From: Clostridium sp.
Lineage (GTDB): Bacteria; Bacillota_I; Bacilli_A; RF39; UBA660
Length of the DNA stretch: 58,363 nt
Reading direction: 5' to 3'
NCBI GenBank assembly: GCA_023665725.1
Contig: JAMPDH010000008.1
Coordinates: 1 to 58,363, forward strand
In this document: positions 37,185 through 46,812 of the stretch, piece by piece
Position numbering within the stretch: position 1 is the stretch's first letter
How the letters are laid out: each line of letters begins with the position of its first letter
Notes under the pieces: generated by a model
The model's database searches: none
Seen by the model: only the letters and a program-made list of their open reading frames with translations
What the model was told of the DNA's origin: nothing
Translations under genes and position numbers: made by a program

Positions 37185-38381
37185 ATGGGAAAAATTAAAA
37201 TTGGCATTTTGCCTAATATTTTTTTAAGGGATGATGATACCTTTGACTTACAAAAAGCTTTGAATTTGTCTGGTCAAATTGCAGGTGTATGTTATGATCC
37301 TGAAGGTTTTAATCATATTAAAAATGAAATTCAAGAAAAAACTAATCATAGGATTGAAACTACTTTGGATAGTGGACATCATAGTGTATATGATCATATT
37401 TTTATAAATTTTGATATGCAAAATATACCTAAAATTTTAGCAATGATACTTAATAATGAAAAACAATATACAACTAGTGAAAAATCAGCACGTTATACGA
37501 CTGTTAAGAAAAAAGACAATGAAATTATAACTGAAAATGAAGAAAGATTATATAATAAATGGTTGCAAATATTTAAAATAAAGATTAAAAATGAATATGG
37601 TAATATTTATGATGATATAAAAATAAAAAAATTAGCTCAAGAAAATGCAAGGTATTTGATTAGTGTATTTATGCCTACACATATGATATATACAACTTCA
37701 CTTAGACAAATAAATTACATAGCATCTTGGATAGAAAAATATATATTAAATACTAAAATAACTAATCAATTTGAAATTGAGTTAATACATTTTATGAAAA
37801 AATTTGTATATGAATTAGAAAAATTAAATGTACTTGATGATAGATTAATGCAAAATGAAAAGAAAAGAAGTATATCATTATTTGGCAAAAATCTAGAAAG
37901 TAAACAAGAAATATTTTCTGATATTTATCAAACTACATATAAAGGAACTTTTGTACAATTTGCTCAAATTCAAAGACATAGAACATTAGATTATAAACTA
38001 GAATTATTAAAGGAAAAGGAATATTTTATACCACCAATTCTTTTAGATGATCAAACCTTAGTTGACGAATGGTATAATGATATAAATCTTGTTAAGGACA
38101 TTAACCCTCAAGGAGAACTTGTAAGAATTTGTGAAACAGGAAGTTATGATAATTTTATTTTAAAATGCAAAGAAAGATTATGTAGTGAAGCACAATTAGA
38201 AACTATGATGCAAACAAAAGAAACTTTACTTAAATATAAAAAGGCATTAGAAGATTCTAATCATCCACTTAAAGAGGATATAAAATTATATTCTAAAGGA
38301 GCTAGATGTACGTTTCCTGGGTATAAATGTACGAGAGATTGTCAAAATAAAGAAGGTAAATTATTAATAAGAAAAATATAA
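37185..38381 (+). CDS. two-domain ThyX-like flavin-dependent thymidylate synthase
   Basis: About 398 aa, nearly twice a normal ThyX. The first half has GHHSVYDHIFINF and a core where the RHR of the RHR-x7-S signature is replaced by NEK but the Ser and ARY remain. The second half has QFAQIQRHRTLDYK with RHR but no Ser seven residues on. Each half keeps a different part of the signature. The C-terminus has CTFPGYKCTRDC, a possible metal site. It may still make dTMP, or it may be a diverged paralogue. ATG 37185 follows GGAGG. Confidence 0.7.
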   Translation: MGKIKIGILPNIFLRDDDTFDLQKALNLSGQIAGVCYDPEGFNHIKNEIQEKTNHRIETTLDSGHHSVYDHIFINFDMQNIPKILAMILNNEKQYTTSEKSARYTTVKKKDNEIITENEERLYNKWLQIFKIKIKNEYGNIYDDIKIKKLAQENARYLISVFMPTHMIYTTSLRQINYIASWIEKYILNTKITNQFEIELIHFMKKFVYELEKLNVLDDRLMQNEKKRSISLFGKNLESKQEIFSDIYQTTYKGTFVQFAQIQRHRTLDYKLELLKEKEYFIPPILLDDQTLVDEWYNDINLVKDINPQGELVRICETGSYDNFILKCKERLCSEAQLETMMQTKETLLKYKKALEDSNHPLKEDIKLYSKGARCTFPGYKCTRDCQNKEGKLLIRKI

Positions 38382-38437
38382 AGGTTTATATGAATATAAA
38401 TCTTTTTTTAGTACAATATATTTTTGGGAGGAAAAAA

Positions 38438-38665
38438 ATGAATCAAAATTATGAAAAAGTTCCAAATATTATAAGTGGCAAAGACTTGGATTATTTAAGC
38501 GATATGTTTAATTGGAATTATGGAGCATATAAACAAAGTTTAAATGCACAAAATTATGTAAGTGATGAAGAACTTAAAACCGTATTAATGAAATCTACTA
38601 ATACTTTTAATGGTACGATGACACAAATTTTAGATATTTTAAATCATGGAGGTAGCAATGAATAA
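38438..38665 (+). CDS. small protein paired with the coat-like gene (75 aa)
   Basis: Begins MNQNYEKVPNIISGKDLDYL; helical, without cysteines or membrane segments. ATG 38438 follows GGGAGG; a longer reading to 38390 lacks one. It overlaps the CotF-like gene by 20 nt. Short helical proteins next to CotF-like genes are often coat components, which is the basis for this suggestion. Confidence 0.65.
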   Translation: MNQNYEKVPNIISGKDLDYLSDMFNWNYGAYKQSLNAQNYVSDEELKTVLMKSTNTFNGTMTQILDILNHGGSNE

Positions 38666-38975
38666 TAATCAAATTTCTAATCCAAAAATACAAGTTCCAA
38701 CAGGAACAAAAATGAATGATAAAGATTACATGAATTGTCTTTTAAGCACATTAAAAGAAATGGTAAAAAATTATGCTATAGCGTTAACAGAAGCAAGTAA
38801 TGAAGCATTATATAATGAGTATAAGAAAATGTTTGATAATTATGCTACTCTTCAAAGAGAAGTATTTGAAACTATGTTTAGAAAAGGATGGTATTCTTTA
38901 GAAAAATCTCCAATGGATAAGATTAATACAAAATATCAAATGTTAAACAAAGAATTTAATGATTTAAATGCGTAA
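38646..38975 (+). CDS. CotF-like spore coat protein
   Basis: A 109-aa, all-helical protein. NDKDYMNCLLSTLKEMVKNY, the ALTEASNEAL turn and a final RKGWY motif match the CotF family, which forms spore coat in Bacillus and related proteins in many Firmicutes. The annotated ATG is at 38646; MNNNQISNPK from 38658 is an alternative. It fits the sporulation-type genes dacF-spmA-spmB further on. Confidence 0.8.
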   Translation: MEVAMNNNQISNPKIQVPTGTKMNDKDYMNCLLSTLKEMVKNYAIALTEASNEALYNEYKKMFDNYATLQREVFETMFRKGWYSLEKSPMDKINTKYQMLNKEFNDLNA

Positions 38976-39000
38976 AACGGTATAAATTATATCGTTTTTT
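38974..39000 (+). terminator. terminator after the coat-like pair
   Basis: Stem AAACGGTATA with TATATCGTTT and a T run. Confidence 0.75.
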
Positions 39001-39045
39001 GAATACATAAATAGATTTAGGTCAAAATAAAATAGGTGATTACTT

Positions 39046-40497
39046 ATGAGTATTTGGAATAAAGAAGAAATAAATACGAAAAATCAAAGTTTAACAGAAA
39101 ATATAGATATAGATACTTTGATAATAGGTGCAGGGATTACTGGAATGACAACAGCTTATTTTTTAAGAAATAATAAGTCATTATGTATAGTAGATGCATC
39201 AAAAATAGGTCACGGTGTAACTTTAAATACAACAGCTAAAATAAATTATTTTCAAGACAGAGTTTATACTAAAATAACTAACCTTGTAAGTGAAGAAATA
39301 GCAAAAAAATATTTAAATTCACAAAAGTATGCAATCAATATATTAAAAGAAATTATACAAAAAGAAAATATAGACTGTAATTTACAAAAAGTATCATCAT
39401 TTGTATTTGCTAATAATTTAGATGAAGTTGAACCACTTAAAGAAGAAGCAGAGTTTCTAAAAAGTAATGGTGTAAAAATAATAGAAAAAGAACTGCCAGA
39501 AAATGTAATTTCATATAAATCATATTGTGTAGATGATACATACATATTTAATCCTATAAAATATTTACAAGCAATCTATAATATATTAATAAAAAATAAT
39601 ATAAATATATATGAAAATTCAAAAATAACTAAAATAGAAAAGCAGGGAGATATTTATATATGCCATGGAGATAATTTTAAAATAAATGTAAAGAAAATAA
39701 TACTTGCTTGTCATTATCCATATTTTGTGTTTCCTTTTTTAACACCTCTAAAATCATATATAAAAAAATCCTATATAGTAATAAGCAAAGTAAAAAAAGA
39801 TTTGAATTATACTTGTATAAGTTCAAATACTCCAACATATTCATGTAGGTTTTATAGAGATAATAATAATATATATAAAATTTGTTTAGGAGAAAGTCAT
39901 AACTTGGCATTTAAACAATATGATACATGTCATTTTAAAAAAGTTAAAGAAATGTTCAAAATAAAAGAGGAAGATGTAGTTATGACTTATAGTAATACTG
40001 ATATTATGACTGCTGATCATATGCCATATATAGGAGCGCTTAAACCTAATATGTATATGGCACTTGGGTATAATGCATGGGGAATGACAAATGGAATACT
40101 TGCATCTAAAATTATATCTGATATTATTTTAAACAATGAAAATGAATATATAGATGTATTTAAACCACACAGAATAAATGGAACAAATCTTATAAAATCT
40201 CCGATATTTATTTTTTCACAAATAAAATCATTCTTAGGCGCCAAGTTCAATAAAGAAAAATTTTGGTACCCTAATGGAGTTGATTTTATAACTAAGAATG
40301 GGGAACCTTTAGCTATTTATAAAGATGAAAAAGGAGTAAAACATATTGTAAAGAATAAATGTCCACATTTTGGTTGCAGTTTAATATTTAATGAACAAGA
40401 AAAAACTTGGGATTGCCCATGTCATTCATCTAGATTTGATATAGATGGTAAATGTATTAAGGGACCAAGTAATTATGATATTTATATTAAAGATTAA
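39046..40497 (+). CDS. FAD oxidoreductase with C-terminal Rieske domain
   Basis: A 483-aa protein. An FAD-binding DAO domain begins with TLIIGAGITGMTTAYFL and covers about 1-370, with MPYIGALKPNMYMALGYNAW near its end. The Rieske [2Fe-2S] domain (about 400-483) has the ligands in CPHFGCSL and CPCHSSRFD. The pairing resembles GlpO/SoxA-like proteins fused to Rieske centres. It probably oxidises an amine or acid and passes electrons to the cluster; the substrate is unknown. Confidence 0.9.
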   Translation: MSIWNKEEINTKNQSLTENIDIDTLIIGAGITGMTTAYFLRNNKSLCIVDASKIGHGVTLNTTAKINYFQDRVYTKITNLVSEEIAKKYLNSQKYAINILKEIIQKENIDCNLQKVSSFVFANNLDEVEPLKEEAEFLKSNGVKIIEKELPENVISYKSYCVDDTYIFNPIKYLQAIYNILIKNNINIYENSKITKIEKQGDIYICHGDNFKINVKKIILACHYPYFVFPFLTPLKSYIKKSYIVISKVKKDLNYTCISSNTPTYSCRFYRDNNNIYKICLGESHNLAFKQYDTCHFKKVKEMFKIKEEDVVMTYSNTDIMTADHMPYIGALKPNMYMALGYNAWGMTNGILASKIISDIILNNENEYIDVFKPHRINGTNLIKSPIFIFSQIKSFLGAKFNKEKFWYPNGVDFITKNGEPLAIYKDEKGVKHIVKNKCPHFGCSLIFNEQEKTWDCPCHSSRFDIDGKCIKGPSNYDIYIKD

Positions 40498-40540
40498 CAT
40501 TTATTAATTATAAAATACATATTATAAGAAAGGTGAGAAA

Positions 40541-41743
40541 ATGGAAGAATCAAAATATATAGATTTATTACTAAAAAGATGTTTAAACTTTGAAAAATCA
40601 AAATCACTATTTATTAATTATGATCTAGTTAATAAGGATTTTGTAGATAAAGTTGTAAGTTGCGCTAAAAAAATAGGAATAACTGATATATATTTAGATG
40701 GAAAAGATATTTATAAAACACATGATATTTTAGATAAAATAGATATAGAGAATATTGAAAAAGATCCATATTTTAATGAACAAATATGGGATGAGTATGC
40801 TAAAAAAAATGCTTCTTTTTTAATACTTACTACAGAGTTTCCTAAAGTTATGGATGATATAGATCCCAAAAAGATAGCAAAAGCAACATATATTAAAACT
40901 AAGACAAAACCTATTTATAAAGAAAAACAGGCTTCTAATCAAATCCCTTGGTGTATAGCAGCGCTTCCTAATAAAATATGGGCTCTAGATCTTTTCCCAA
41001 ATGAAGAAAATAGTGAAAAACTGTTAACTGATTTAATTTATTCAGTATGTATGGTTGATAAAGATGACCCAATAAATGAATGGAATAATTATTTAAAGAA
41101 AAGCATAGATATAGCAAATAAACTTAATAATTTAAATATTAAAAAATTACATTATAAAAATAGTTTAGGAACAGATTTAACTGTTACTCTCCCAGATGAA
41201 TATATATTTGTTTCTGCGGGAAGTGAAACAAGTAATATGATATGTAATATGCCAAGTTATGAGGTTTTTGCAACCCCAGATTATAGGAAAACAGAAGGCA
41301 TTGTATATAGTTCTAAACCACTTATTCATAATGGTGGATTGATAGATGAATTTTTTATTGAATTTAAGGAAGGAAAAGTTTCAAATTATGGAGCAAAGAA
41401 AGGATATGAATTATTAAAAGAAATTATAGAAAGTGATTCTAATGCTTCATTTTTAGGTGAGGTAGCACTTGTAAATTATGATTCTCCAATATCTAATACG
41501 AAAGTTGTTTTTAAAACTACATTATTAGATGAGAATGCATCTTGCCATATAGCATTAGGAGACGGATTTCCAGAATGTATAAAAAATGGTCTAAACTCAT
41601 CTAGGAAGGAATTATTAGAAAAAGGAATTAATAACTCAACTACTCATGTTGACTTTATGATAGGAACACCTGATTTAAATATAGCTGCTCTTACTCCTAA
41701 TGGTGAAGTAAGCATATTTAAAGATGGGAACTTTGACTTATAG
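40541..41743 (+). CDS. M29-family aminopeptidase
   Basis: A 400-aa thermophilic-type metallo-aminopeptidase (AmpS/PepS family). Family segments are VSAGSETSNMICNMPSYEVF, GLIDEFFIEF, FLGEVALVNYDSPIS and STTHVDFMIGTPDL, with Glu and His metal ligands in the last two. It releases N-terminal residues from peptides in the cytoplasm. Full length. AAGGTGAG precedes the start. Confidence 0.92.
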   Translation: MEESKYIDLLLKRCLNFEKSKSLFINYDLVNKDFVDKVVSCAKKIGITDIYLDGKDIYKTHDILDKIDIENIEKDPYFNEQIWDEYAKKNASFLILTTEFPKVMDDIDPKKIAKATYIKTKTKPIYKEKQASNQIPWCIAALPNKIWALDLFPNEENSEKLLTDLIYSVCMVDKDDPINEWNNYLKKSIDIANKLNNLNIKKLHYKNSLGTDLTVTLPDEYIFVSAGSETSNMICNMPSYEVFATPDYRKTEGIVYSSKPLIHNGGLIDEFFIEFKEGKVSNYGAKKGYELLKEIIESDSNASFLGEVALVNYDSPISNTKVVFKTTLLDENASCHIALGDGFPECIKNGLNSSRKELLEKGINNSTTHVDFMIGTPDLNIAALTPNGEVSIFKDGNFDL

Positions 41744-41746
41744 AAG

Positions 41747-41770
41747 TCCTCTAATACAGAGGATTTTTTT
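41747..41770 (+). terminator. terminator after the M29 gene
   Basis: Stem TCCTCT/AGAGGA followed by TTTTTTT. Confidence 0.8.
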
Positions 41771-41803
41771 AAATATTTACATATAATAAAATGGTGAAGA
41801 AGT

Positions 41804-42643
41804 ATGCTTGATTTTATAAAGATGGAAGGATGCGGTAACAATTATATATATATAGATTATTTAGATAAAGATTTAGGAAATTATGACTATTCACTTCTTT
41901 CTCGTGAAATAAGCAATATTAACTATGGTATTGGTTCAGATGGGTTAATACTTATATGTAAATCAAATGTTGCAGATGCTAAAATGATTATGTATAACAA
42001 AGATGGAAGTGAGGGAAGTATGTGCGGCAATGGAATTAGGTGTGTTGCAAAATATTTATATCAAAATATTTTAAAAAAAAATAAAATGACTATAGAAACT
42101 AAATCTGGGATAAAGAAAGTTATGGTAAATGAAAAAGATAATAGTATTACGGTAGATATGGGCAAACCTATATTAACACCTAATCTAATACCAGTTACTT
42201 TAGAAGGTGAAAATGTAATAGATAAAAAATTTAAGTTTAATGATATAGAAATTCGGGTAACATGTGTGTCAATGGGTAATCCACATACCGTAATATTTGT
42301 TAATGATGTAAATAATATTAATATAGAATATCTAGGTAAAATAATTCAAAAAAGTAATATTTTTCCAAATCAATGCAATGTTGAATTCGTACAAATTATT
42401 GACAGTAATAATATTAAAATAAGAGTTTATGAAAGAGGTAGTGGAGAAACTTTTTCTTGTGGAACAGGGGCGTGTGCATCAGTAGTAGCTGGTGTTTTAA
42501 ACGGTTACTTAAATTTTAATGAGGAAATTAATGTAGAATTAATAGGAGGTAATTTAAAAGTTATATATAAAGATACAGTTTTATTAAATGGTGATGCTAA
42601 TACAATTTGTAAGGGTAAATACTTTGTAAAAAATAAAAATTAA
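41804..42643 (+). CDS. dapF: diaminopimelate epimerase
   Basis: A 279-aa DapF that converts LL- to meso-diaminopimelate for lysine and peptidoglycan. Both active-site cysteines are visible: MCGNGIRC and FSCGTGACAS. Early MEGCGNNYIYID and GSDGLILI are typical. Full length. It supports a wall with mDAP. Confidence 0.96.
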   Translation: MLDFIKMEGCGNNYIYIDYLDKDLGNYDYSLLSREISNINYGIGSDGLILICKSNVADAKMIMYNKDGSEGSMCGNGIRCVAKYLYQNILKKNKMTIETKSGIKKVMVNEKDNSITVDMGKPILTPNLIPVTLEGENVIDKKFKFNDIEIRVTCVSMGNPHTVIFVNDVNNINIEYLGKIIQKSNIFPNQCNVEFVQIIDSNNIKIRVYERGSGETFSCGTGACASVVAGVLNGYLNFNEEINVELIGGNLKVIYKDTVLLNGDANTICKGKYFVKNKN

Positions 42644-42746
42644 ATTATTTTTAATATCTTTTTAATGTTAAAAATTCAAGATTTTATATATATAATCTTG
42701 ACTTACTTAAATTCTATATGTTATAATCTATACATCAAAAAGATTT

Positions 42747-42823
42747 GGGGGATTAGCTCAGTTGGCTAGAGCACCTGCCCTGCACGCAGGGGGTCAAGAG
42801 TTCGAGTCTCTCATCCTCCACCA
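42747..42823 (+). tRNA. tRNA-Ala (TGC)
   Basis: A 77-nt tRNA with encoded CCA. The acceptor GGGGGAT pairs with ATCCTCC (one G-U); the anticodon loop CCTGCAC gives TGC; T loop region GAGTTCGAGTCTC. D arm TAGCTCAGTTGGCTAGAGC. A terminator-like AACTCGG/CGAGTT hairpin follows at 42838-42868. Confidence 0.95.
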
Positions 42824-42925
42824 TTTTTTGATTATAAACTCGGATCTTTAGTTTCGAGTTTTTAATATATATAAAAATCTTTATAATATTAATAAATACA
42901 GATATATATTATAGTGGGTGACATT

Positions 42926-43465
42926 ATGAAATCTTTGTATAATTTAACATATGAAAAGTTAAATTTAAAAAATCTAGAAATAGCTTATAAAATTCAAAAG
43001 GAAACTTGGCCTGATAATCCTGATTATGATGATCTCTATGATAAAGCTGTTAATACGAAAGATGACAACTGTTTTTTTCTGGTTTATGATAATGACTGCT
43101 TAATAGGAATAACAGGGGTTGATTTTTATGATAAATATCCTGAGAGTATTTGGATGGATTGGTTTACAGTTTTGCCAACCTATAGACAAAAAGGATATGG
43201 TAAAAAAATTTTATTAGATACAATATATTATTGTAAAAGTTTGAATAAATTTGAAACATTTACAATTGATACAACATATTATGAAAATAGACCAGCATTA
43301 ATTTTATATGATAAAGTTATGGAATTAAGAGAAGATTATACAATAGAAGATACAAAAGATTATAAAAATGATTTTGTTATATATAGCTATAGTTTAAATG
43401 GAAAATTAGAACCGTGGAACAACAAATATCTTGGTTTAAAAGAATATTATGATAATTGTAAATAA
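42926..43465 (+). CDS. GNAT-family acetyltransferase
   Basis: A 179-aa GNAT. The acetyl-CoA loop is PTYRQKGYGKKILLDTI, preceded by SIWMDWFTVL and followed by ENRPALILYDKV. The acceptor is unknown. ATG 42926 follows GGGTGA; a GTG upstream is less likely. Confidence 0.85.
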   Translation: MKSLYNLTYEKLNLKNLEIAYKIQKETWPDNPDYDDLYDKAVNTKDDNCFFLVYDNDCLIGITGVDFYDKYPESIWMDWFTVLPTYRQKGYGKKILLDTIYYCKSLNKFETFTIDTTYYENRPALILYDKVMELREDYTIEDTKDYKNDFVIYSYSLNGKLEPWNNKYLGLKEYYDNCK

Positions 43466-43552
43466 AATACGTATAATGAGTTTCTACATAAAGTTTTGCA
43501 GGCAAATATTATAGTGTATTTTTTTTATTTTTGCATATACTATTAGTAAATG

Positions 43553-43566
43553 TTTACGTACGTAAA
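43553..43566. promoter_or_regulatory. operator of the toxin-antitoxin operon
   Basis: A perfect 14-bp palindrome TTTACGTACGTAAA overlaps the minus 35 region; a half-copy GTACGTTA lies just after it, and TATAAT (43576-43581) is the minus 10 at 17-bp spacing. The palindrome beside the promoter fits autorepression by the YefM-YoeB complex. Confidence 0.75.
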
Positions 43567-43599
43567 AAAGTACGTTATAATGAATGCAGAGGTGATGAA

Positions 43600-43857
43600 A
43601 TGAGTACAATTAATATTACAAATGCAAGACAGAATTTATTTCAACTTGTTTCTGATGTTAATGTTGGATTTAATCCCATAACAATTGTAAATAACAAAGG
43701 CAAAAATGCAGTTTTAATATCTGAGGATGAATGGAAAAATATCGAAGAAACTTTATATCTTTCTGGTATGCCTGGGCTTGTAGATGACATAAATGAAATA
43801 AGAAGTTCTGAAGATTGGTCTAAATCTAAGGGGTACAATGAAGACGAAGAGTGGTAA
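43600..43857 (+). CDS. YefM/Phd-family antitoxin
   Basis: An 85-aa antitoxin. The N-terminal part is Phd/YefM-like (MSTINITNARQNLFQLVSDV, then ITIVNNKGKNAVLISEDEW), and the C-terminal region is acidic and flexible, wrapping the toxin. ATG 43600 follows GAGGTGAT. Its end overlaps the toxin start by 20 nt. Confidence 0.92.
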   Translation: MSTINITNARQNLFQLVSDVNVGFNPITIVNNKGKNAVLISEDEWKNIEETLYLSGMPGLVDDINEIRSSEDWSKSKGYNEDEEW

Positions 43858-44119
43858 TTATATTATTAAGTTTTCTAAACAAGCAGAAAAAGATAAGAAA
43901 AAATTAAAAAGTTCAGGTTTAGATAAGACATGCAAAGTTATTTTATCTTCAATGATATTTGATCCTTTTTGTTACCCACCATCTTATGAAAAATTGTGTG
44001 GAGAGTTAAATGGTCTTTATTCTAGAAGAATTAATAGGCAACACCGAATTGTTTATGAAGTGTATGAAAATATAAAAGAAATACACATTATTAGAATGTG
44101 GATTCATTATGAAAAATAA
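43838..44119 (+). CDS. YoeB/Txe-family toxin (mRNA interferase)
   Basis: A 93-aa RelE-superfamily toxin. It has KQAEKDKKKLK, YEKLCGELNGLYSRRINRQH and the C-terminal IRMWIHYEK, with the His-Tyr pair needed for ribosome-dependent mRNA cleavage. It overlaps the antitoxin gene, as is usual for co-expressed pairs. Confidence 0.92.
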   Translation: MKTKSGNYIIKFSKQAEKDKKKLKSSGLDKTCKVILSSMIFDPFCYPPSYEKLCGELNGLYSRRINRQHRIVYEVYENIKEIHIIRMWIHYEK

Positions 44120-44147
44120 AAAATGCTAAATAAAAGCATTTTTTTAT
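44119..44147. terminator. terminator after the toxin gene
   Basis: Stem AAAATGC/GCATTTT followed by T run, overlapping the toxin stop; it also lies at the end of the convergent gene. Confidence 0.75.
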
Positions 44148-44164
44148 TTTTAAATAAATAAATG

Positions 44165-44458
44165 TCACTCTTTCTTTTCAACATCATTTATTATAAAATC
44201 TAATGCATTATGATTAATAATAACATATTTTTTGTTAGGATTTGCTCTAGTTAATAATTCTTTTTGAAACTCTAACTTTTTTTTGCTTCCATAAAATACT
44301 ATTTTACCTGTGTCATATTCTATAAGTTGCCAATTATCTTCATATTTTTTTGATATAGGTATGCTTTTAATATTTATTTCATCTTCTGCTTGTAAAGTGA
44401 AAACTCTGATACTCCCATTTTTATGTTTAATGGTTAATATTGTATTATATTCATCCAT
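44165..44458 (-). CDS. small protein of unknown function (97 aa)
   Basis: Not recognised. Mostly beta-prone, starting MDEYNTILTIKHKNGSIRVF and ending in a Lys/Glu tail; no cysteines or membrane segment. The 73 bp to the next gene leave room for its own promoter. Confidence 0.6.
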   Translation of the reverse strand: MDEYNTILTIKHKNGSIRVFTLQAEDEINIKSIPISKKYEDNWQLIEYDTGKIVFYGSKKKLEFQKELLTRANPNKKYVIINHNALDFIINDVEKKE

Positions 44459-44531
44459 ATTAGTTATTACCTTTCATTTAATGTAAGATTTATTATATAA
44501 TAGCATATATAAATATTTATAGCTTTGATAC

Positions 44532-45044
44532 TTATTTTATAAACCCATTTTCTACAAATTTTGTATCACTTACCACTACAAATGCTTTTTCATCAAGCTC
44601 TTTAACTAGTGCTTTAAGGTCCTCTAAATTACTTTTTTCTATTTCAATATATAACATATATTTACCTACATTATTTTTGCCTTTTGCATCAATTACTGAA
44701 ACTGCATATCCTTTATTTCTTATTATTTCTACCATTTTATCATTTTTTTTGCTTGTAATTACCTGCATACTAACTAGACCTTTTATAAATTTATCTGCAA
44801 TAGTGCTTCCTACAAAAGTTCCAGTTGCATATCCTCCAGCATAAGATATAGCTATGAATATACTTTTAATATCAGTATTTAAAGCTTCTCTAACTACTAA
44901 AAACCAAACAAAAACCTCACAAAATGCAAATATAGTAGCATATAATTTTTTATTCTTTGCTATCATAATAGTCCTGATTGTTCCAAGAGATACATCAATT
45001 ATTCTAGCAAAAAAAACTTTTAAACATAAAAACAATAACTCCAT
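44532..45044 (-). CDS. UPF0316 membrane protein (second copy)
   Basis: A 170-aa paralogue of the protein at 27684-28190, with the same three helices, RIIDVSLGTIRTIM motif, the VWFLVVREALNTD segment and a DUF2179-type C-terminal domain ending VENGFIK. The two differ enough to suggest separate roles or an old duplication. Confidence 0.88.
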   Translation of the reverse strand: MELLFLCLKVFFARIIDVSLGTIRTIMIAKNKKLYATIFAFCEVFVWFLVVREALNTDIKSIFIAISYAGGYATGTFVGSTIADKFIKGLVSMQVITSKKNDKMVEIIRNKGYAVSVIDAKGKNNVGKYMLYIEIEKSNLEDLKALVKELDEKAFVVVSDTKFVENGFIK

Positions 45045-45143
45045 AACCTATCCTCCAAGTGTAATTATACATTAAAAATATTAAAACTTCAATAAAATGA
45101 ATAAATTTATTAAATTGTATAATAATAAAATTGGAGGGATAAT

Positions 45144-45689
45144 ATGAAAAAAACTTTAATTATAGTAACAACATTTTTACTTTTATTTACAGGTTGTTCA
45201 ACAGATATAAATAATACACCAACAAAACAGGCAGAGGAGTTTTTAAATAAATATCAGCGATTAGATAATGAAGTTTTAAATGATCTAGACAAAGTTATAC
45301 AAGAGGAAGAAAAATTTAATAGCGTGAATAGGGATGAATATAAAGAATTAATAAAAAAACAATATATGGATATGACATATATAATTAAAAATGAAACAAT
45401 AGATGGAGATAAGGCTGTTGTAGAAGTTCAAATTACAGTTAAAGATTACATAAAAATAATGAATGAGGCCGAGGAATATAAAAATAATAATATAGATTTA
45501 TTTAAAGATGAATTAGGTAATTATTCAGAAACTAAATATATAGATCATGTAATAGAAAGATTAAAAGAAACTAAAGATAAAGTTGAATACACTATTTATT
45601 TAACAGTTTCTAAGATAGATAATAAATGGACTGTTGACCAAATAAATGAAGAAATAGAAGATAAAATTTTAGGAATTTATTCTTATTAG
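45144..45689 (+). CDS. lipoprotein (181 aa)
   Basis: Signal peptide with lipobox LFTGC (Cys about residue 18), then a charged helical and strand-rich domain (about 30-175) that reads like a small NTF2/DUF-type extracellular domain. It should be attached to the outer face of the membrane. Directly upstream of dacF, with a terminator (45688-45716) between them. Confidence 0.8.
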   Translation: MKKTLIIVTTFLLLFTGCSTDINNTPTKQAEEFLNKYQRLDNEVLNDLDKVIQEEEKFNSVNRDEYKELIKKQYMDMTYIIKNETIDGDKAVVEVQITVKDYIKIMNEAEEYKNNNIDLFKDELGNYSETKYIDHVIERLKETKDKVEYTIYLTVSKIDNKWTVDQINEEIEDKILGIYSY

Positions 45690-45716
45690 GAACACATATA
45701 AATGTTCCTTTTTTCA
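45688..45716 (+). terminator. terminator after the lipoprotein gene
   Basis: Stem AGGAACA/TGTTCCT followed by TTTTT. Confidence 0.8.
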
Positions 45717-45738
45717 TATTATTTTTTAGGTGAAATAT

Positions 45739-46812
45739 ATGAAAAAGATAATAATATTACTTATTTTACTTATTCCTATAAATGTATTTGCATTAGAAAC
45801 AAGTGCAACTTCAGCAATTTTAATGGATTTAGATAACAATAGAATTATATATTCAAAGGATATACATAATATAAGAAGTGTAGCATCAATTTCAAAAATA
45901 ATGACAGCGCTTCTTGCAGTAGAATCAGGAAAATTAAACGATAATGTAACCATAGGGGAAGAAATAAATTCAGCATATGGATCTGGGATTTATATACAAG
46001 TTGGGGAAAATATGCGACTTATTGATTTAGTATACGGATTAATGCTTAGAAGTGGTAATGATGCTGCCCTAGCTATTGCAAAATATGTAGGGGGAAGTGT
46101 TGATGATTTTGTTGTAATGATGAATGATAAAGCTAAAGAAATAGGAATGAAAAATACAACATTTAATAATCCTAGTGGGTTAGATCAAGATAAGGGAAAT
46201 TATTCAACAGCATATGATATGGCATTACTTACAAGTTATGCTATGAAAAACGAGGATTATAAAAAAATAGTAGGTACTAAAAATTATAAATTAAAAACAG
46301 ATAAAAACTATTATTCATGGATAAATAAAAACAAATTACTTCATTCATATAGATATACAACAGGTGGAAAAACAGGATATACGGAAATTGCTAGAAGAAC
46401 ACTTGTTACAACAGCAACTCAAAATGGAGTTAATTTAGTTGCTGTAACACTAAATGACGGAAATGATTTCCAAGATCATAAAAATATGCATGAATATGGT
46501 TTTAATAACTATACCAATTATAAAATATTATCAAAAGGTGATATAACCATTATAGATGAAAATTATTATTTAGGTTATAGTTTTTATATTAATAATGATT
46601 TTAACTATATTTTAACAGATGATGAAAAGAATACAATAAAGCTTAAATTTTTATTAGAAAAGGACATAAATAAAAAAGATGGAGATATAGTTGGAAAGGT
46701 TCATGTGTATGTACTTGATAAAGAAGTACATAGTCAAGATGTTTATTTAAAAAAAGAAAAAATCGTTAAAAAAAATATTTTACAAAAAATATTAGATTGG
46801 TTTAGAAAATGA
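45739..46812 (+). CDS. dacF: D-alanyl-D-alanine carboxypeptidase (DacF type)
   Basis: A 357-aa S11 penicillin-binding protein with signal peptide (about 1-19). Active-site motifs are SVASISKIMT (SxxK), SGND (SxN) and TGGKTGYT (KTG). A C-terminal beta domain and an amphipathic tail (KKNILQKILDWFRK) should anchor it to the membrane. It trims the stem-peptide D-Ala of peptidoglycan. Its TGA overlaps the spmA ATG, giving the classic dacF/dacB-spmA-spmB order. Confidence 0.93.
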   Translation: MKKIIILLILLIPINVFALETSATSAILMDLDNNRIIYSKDIHNIRSVASISKIMTALLAVESGKLNDNVTIGEEINSAYGSGIYIQVGENMRLIDLVYGLMLRSGNDAALAIAKYVGGSVDDFVVMMNDKAKEIGMKNTTFNNPSGLDQDKGNYSTAYDMALLTSYAMKNEDYKKIVGTKNYKLKTDKNYYSWINKNKLLHSYRYTTGGKTGYTEIARRTLVTTATQNGVNLVAVTLNDGNDFQDHKNMHEYGFNNYTNYKILSKGDITIIDENYYLGYSFYINNDFNYILTDDEKNTIKLKFLLEKDINKKDGDIVGKVHVYVLDKEVHSQDVYLKKEKIVKKNILQKILDWFRK

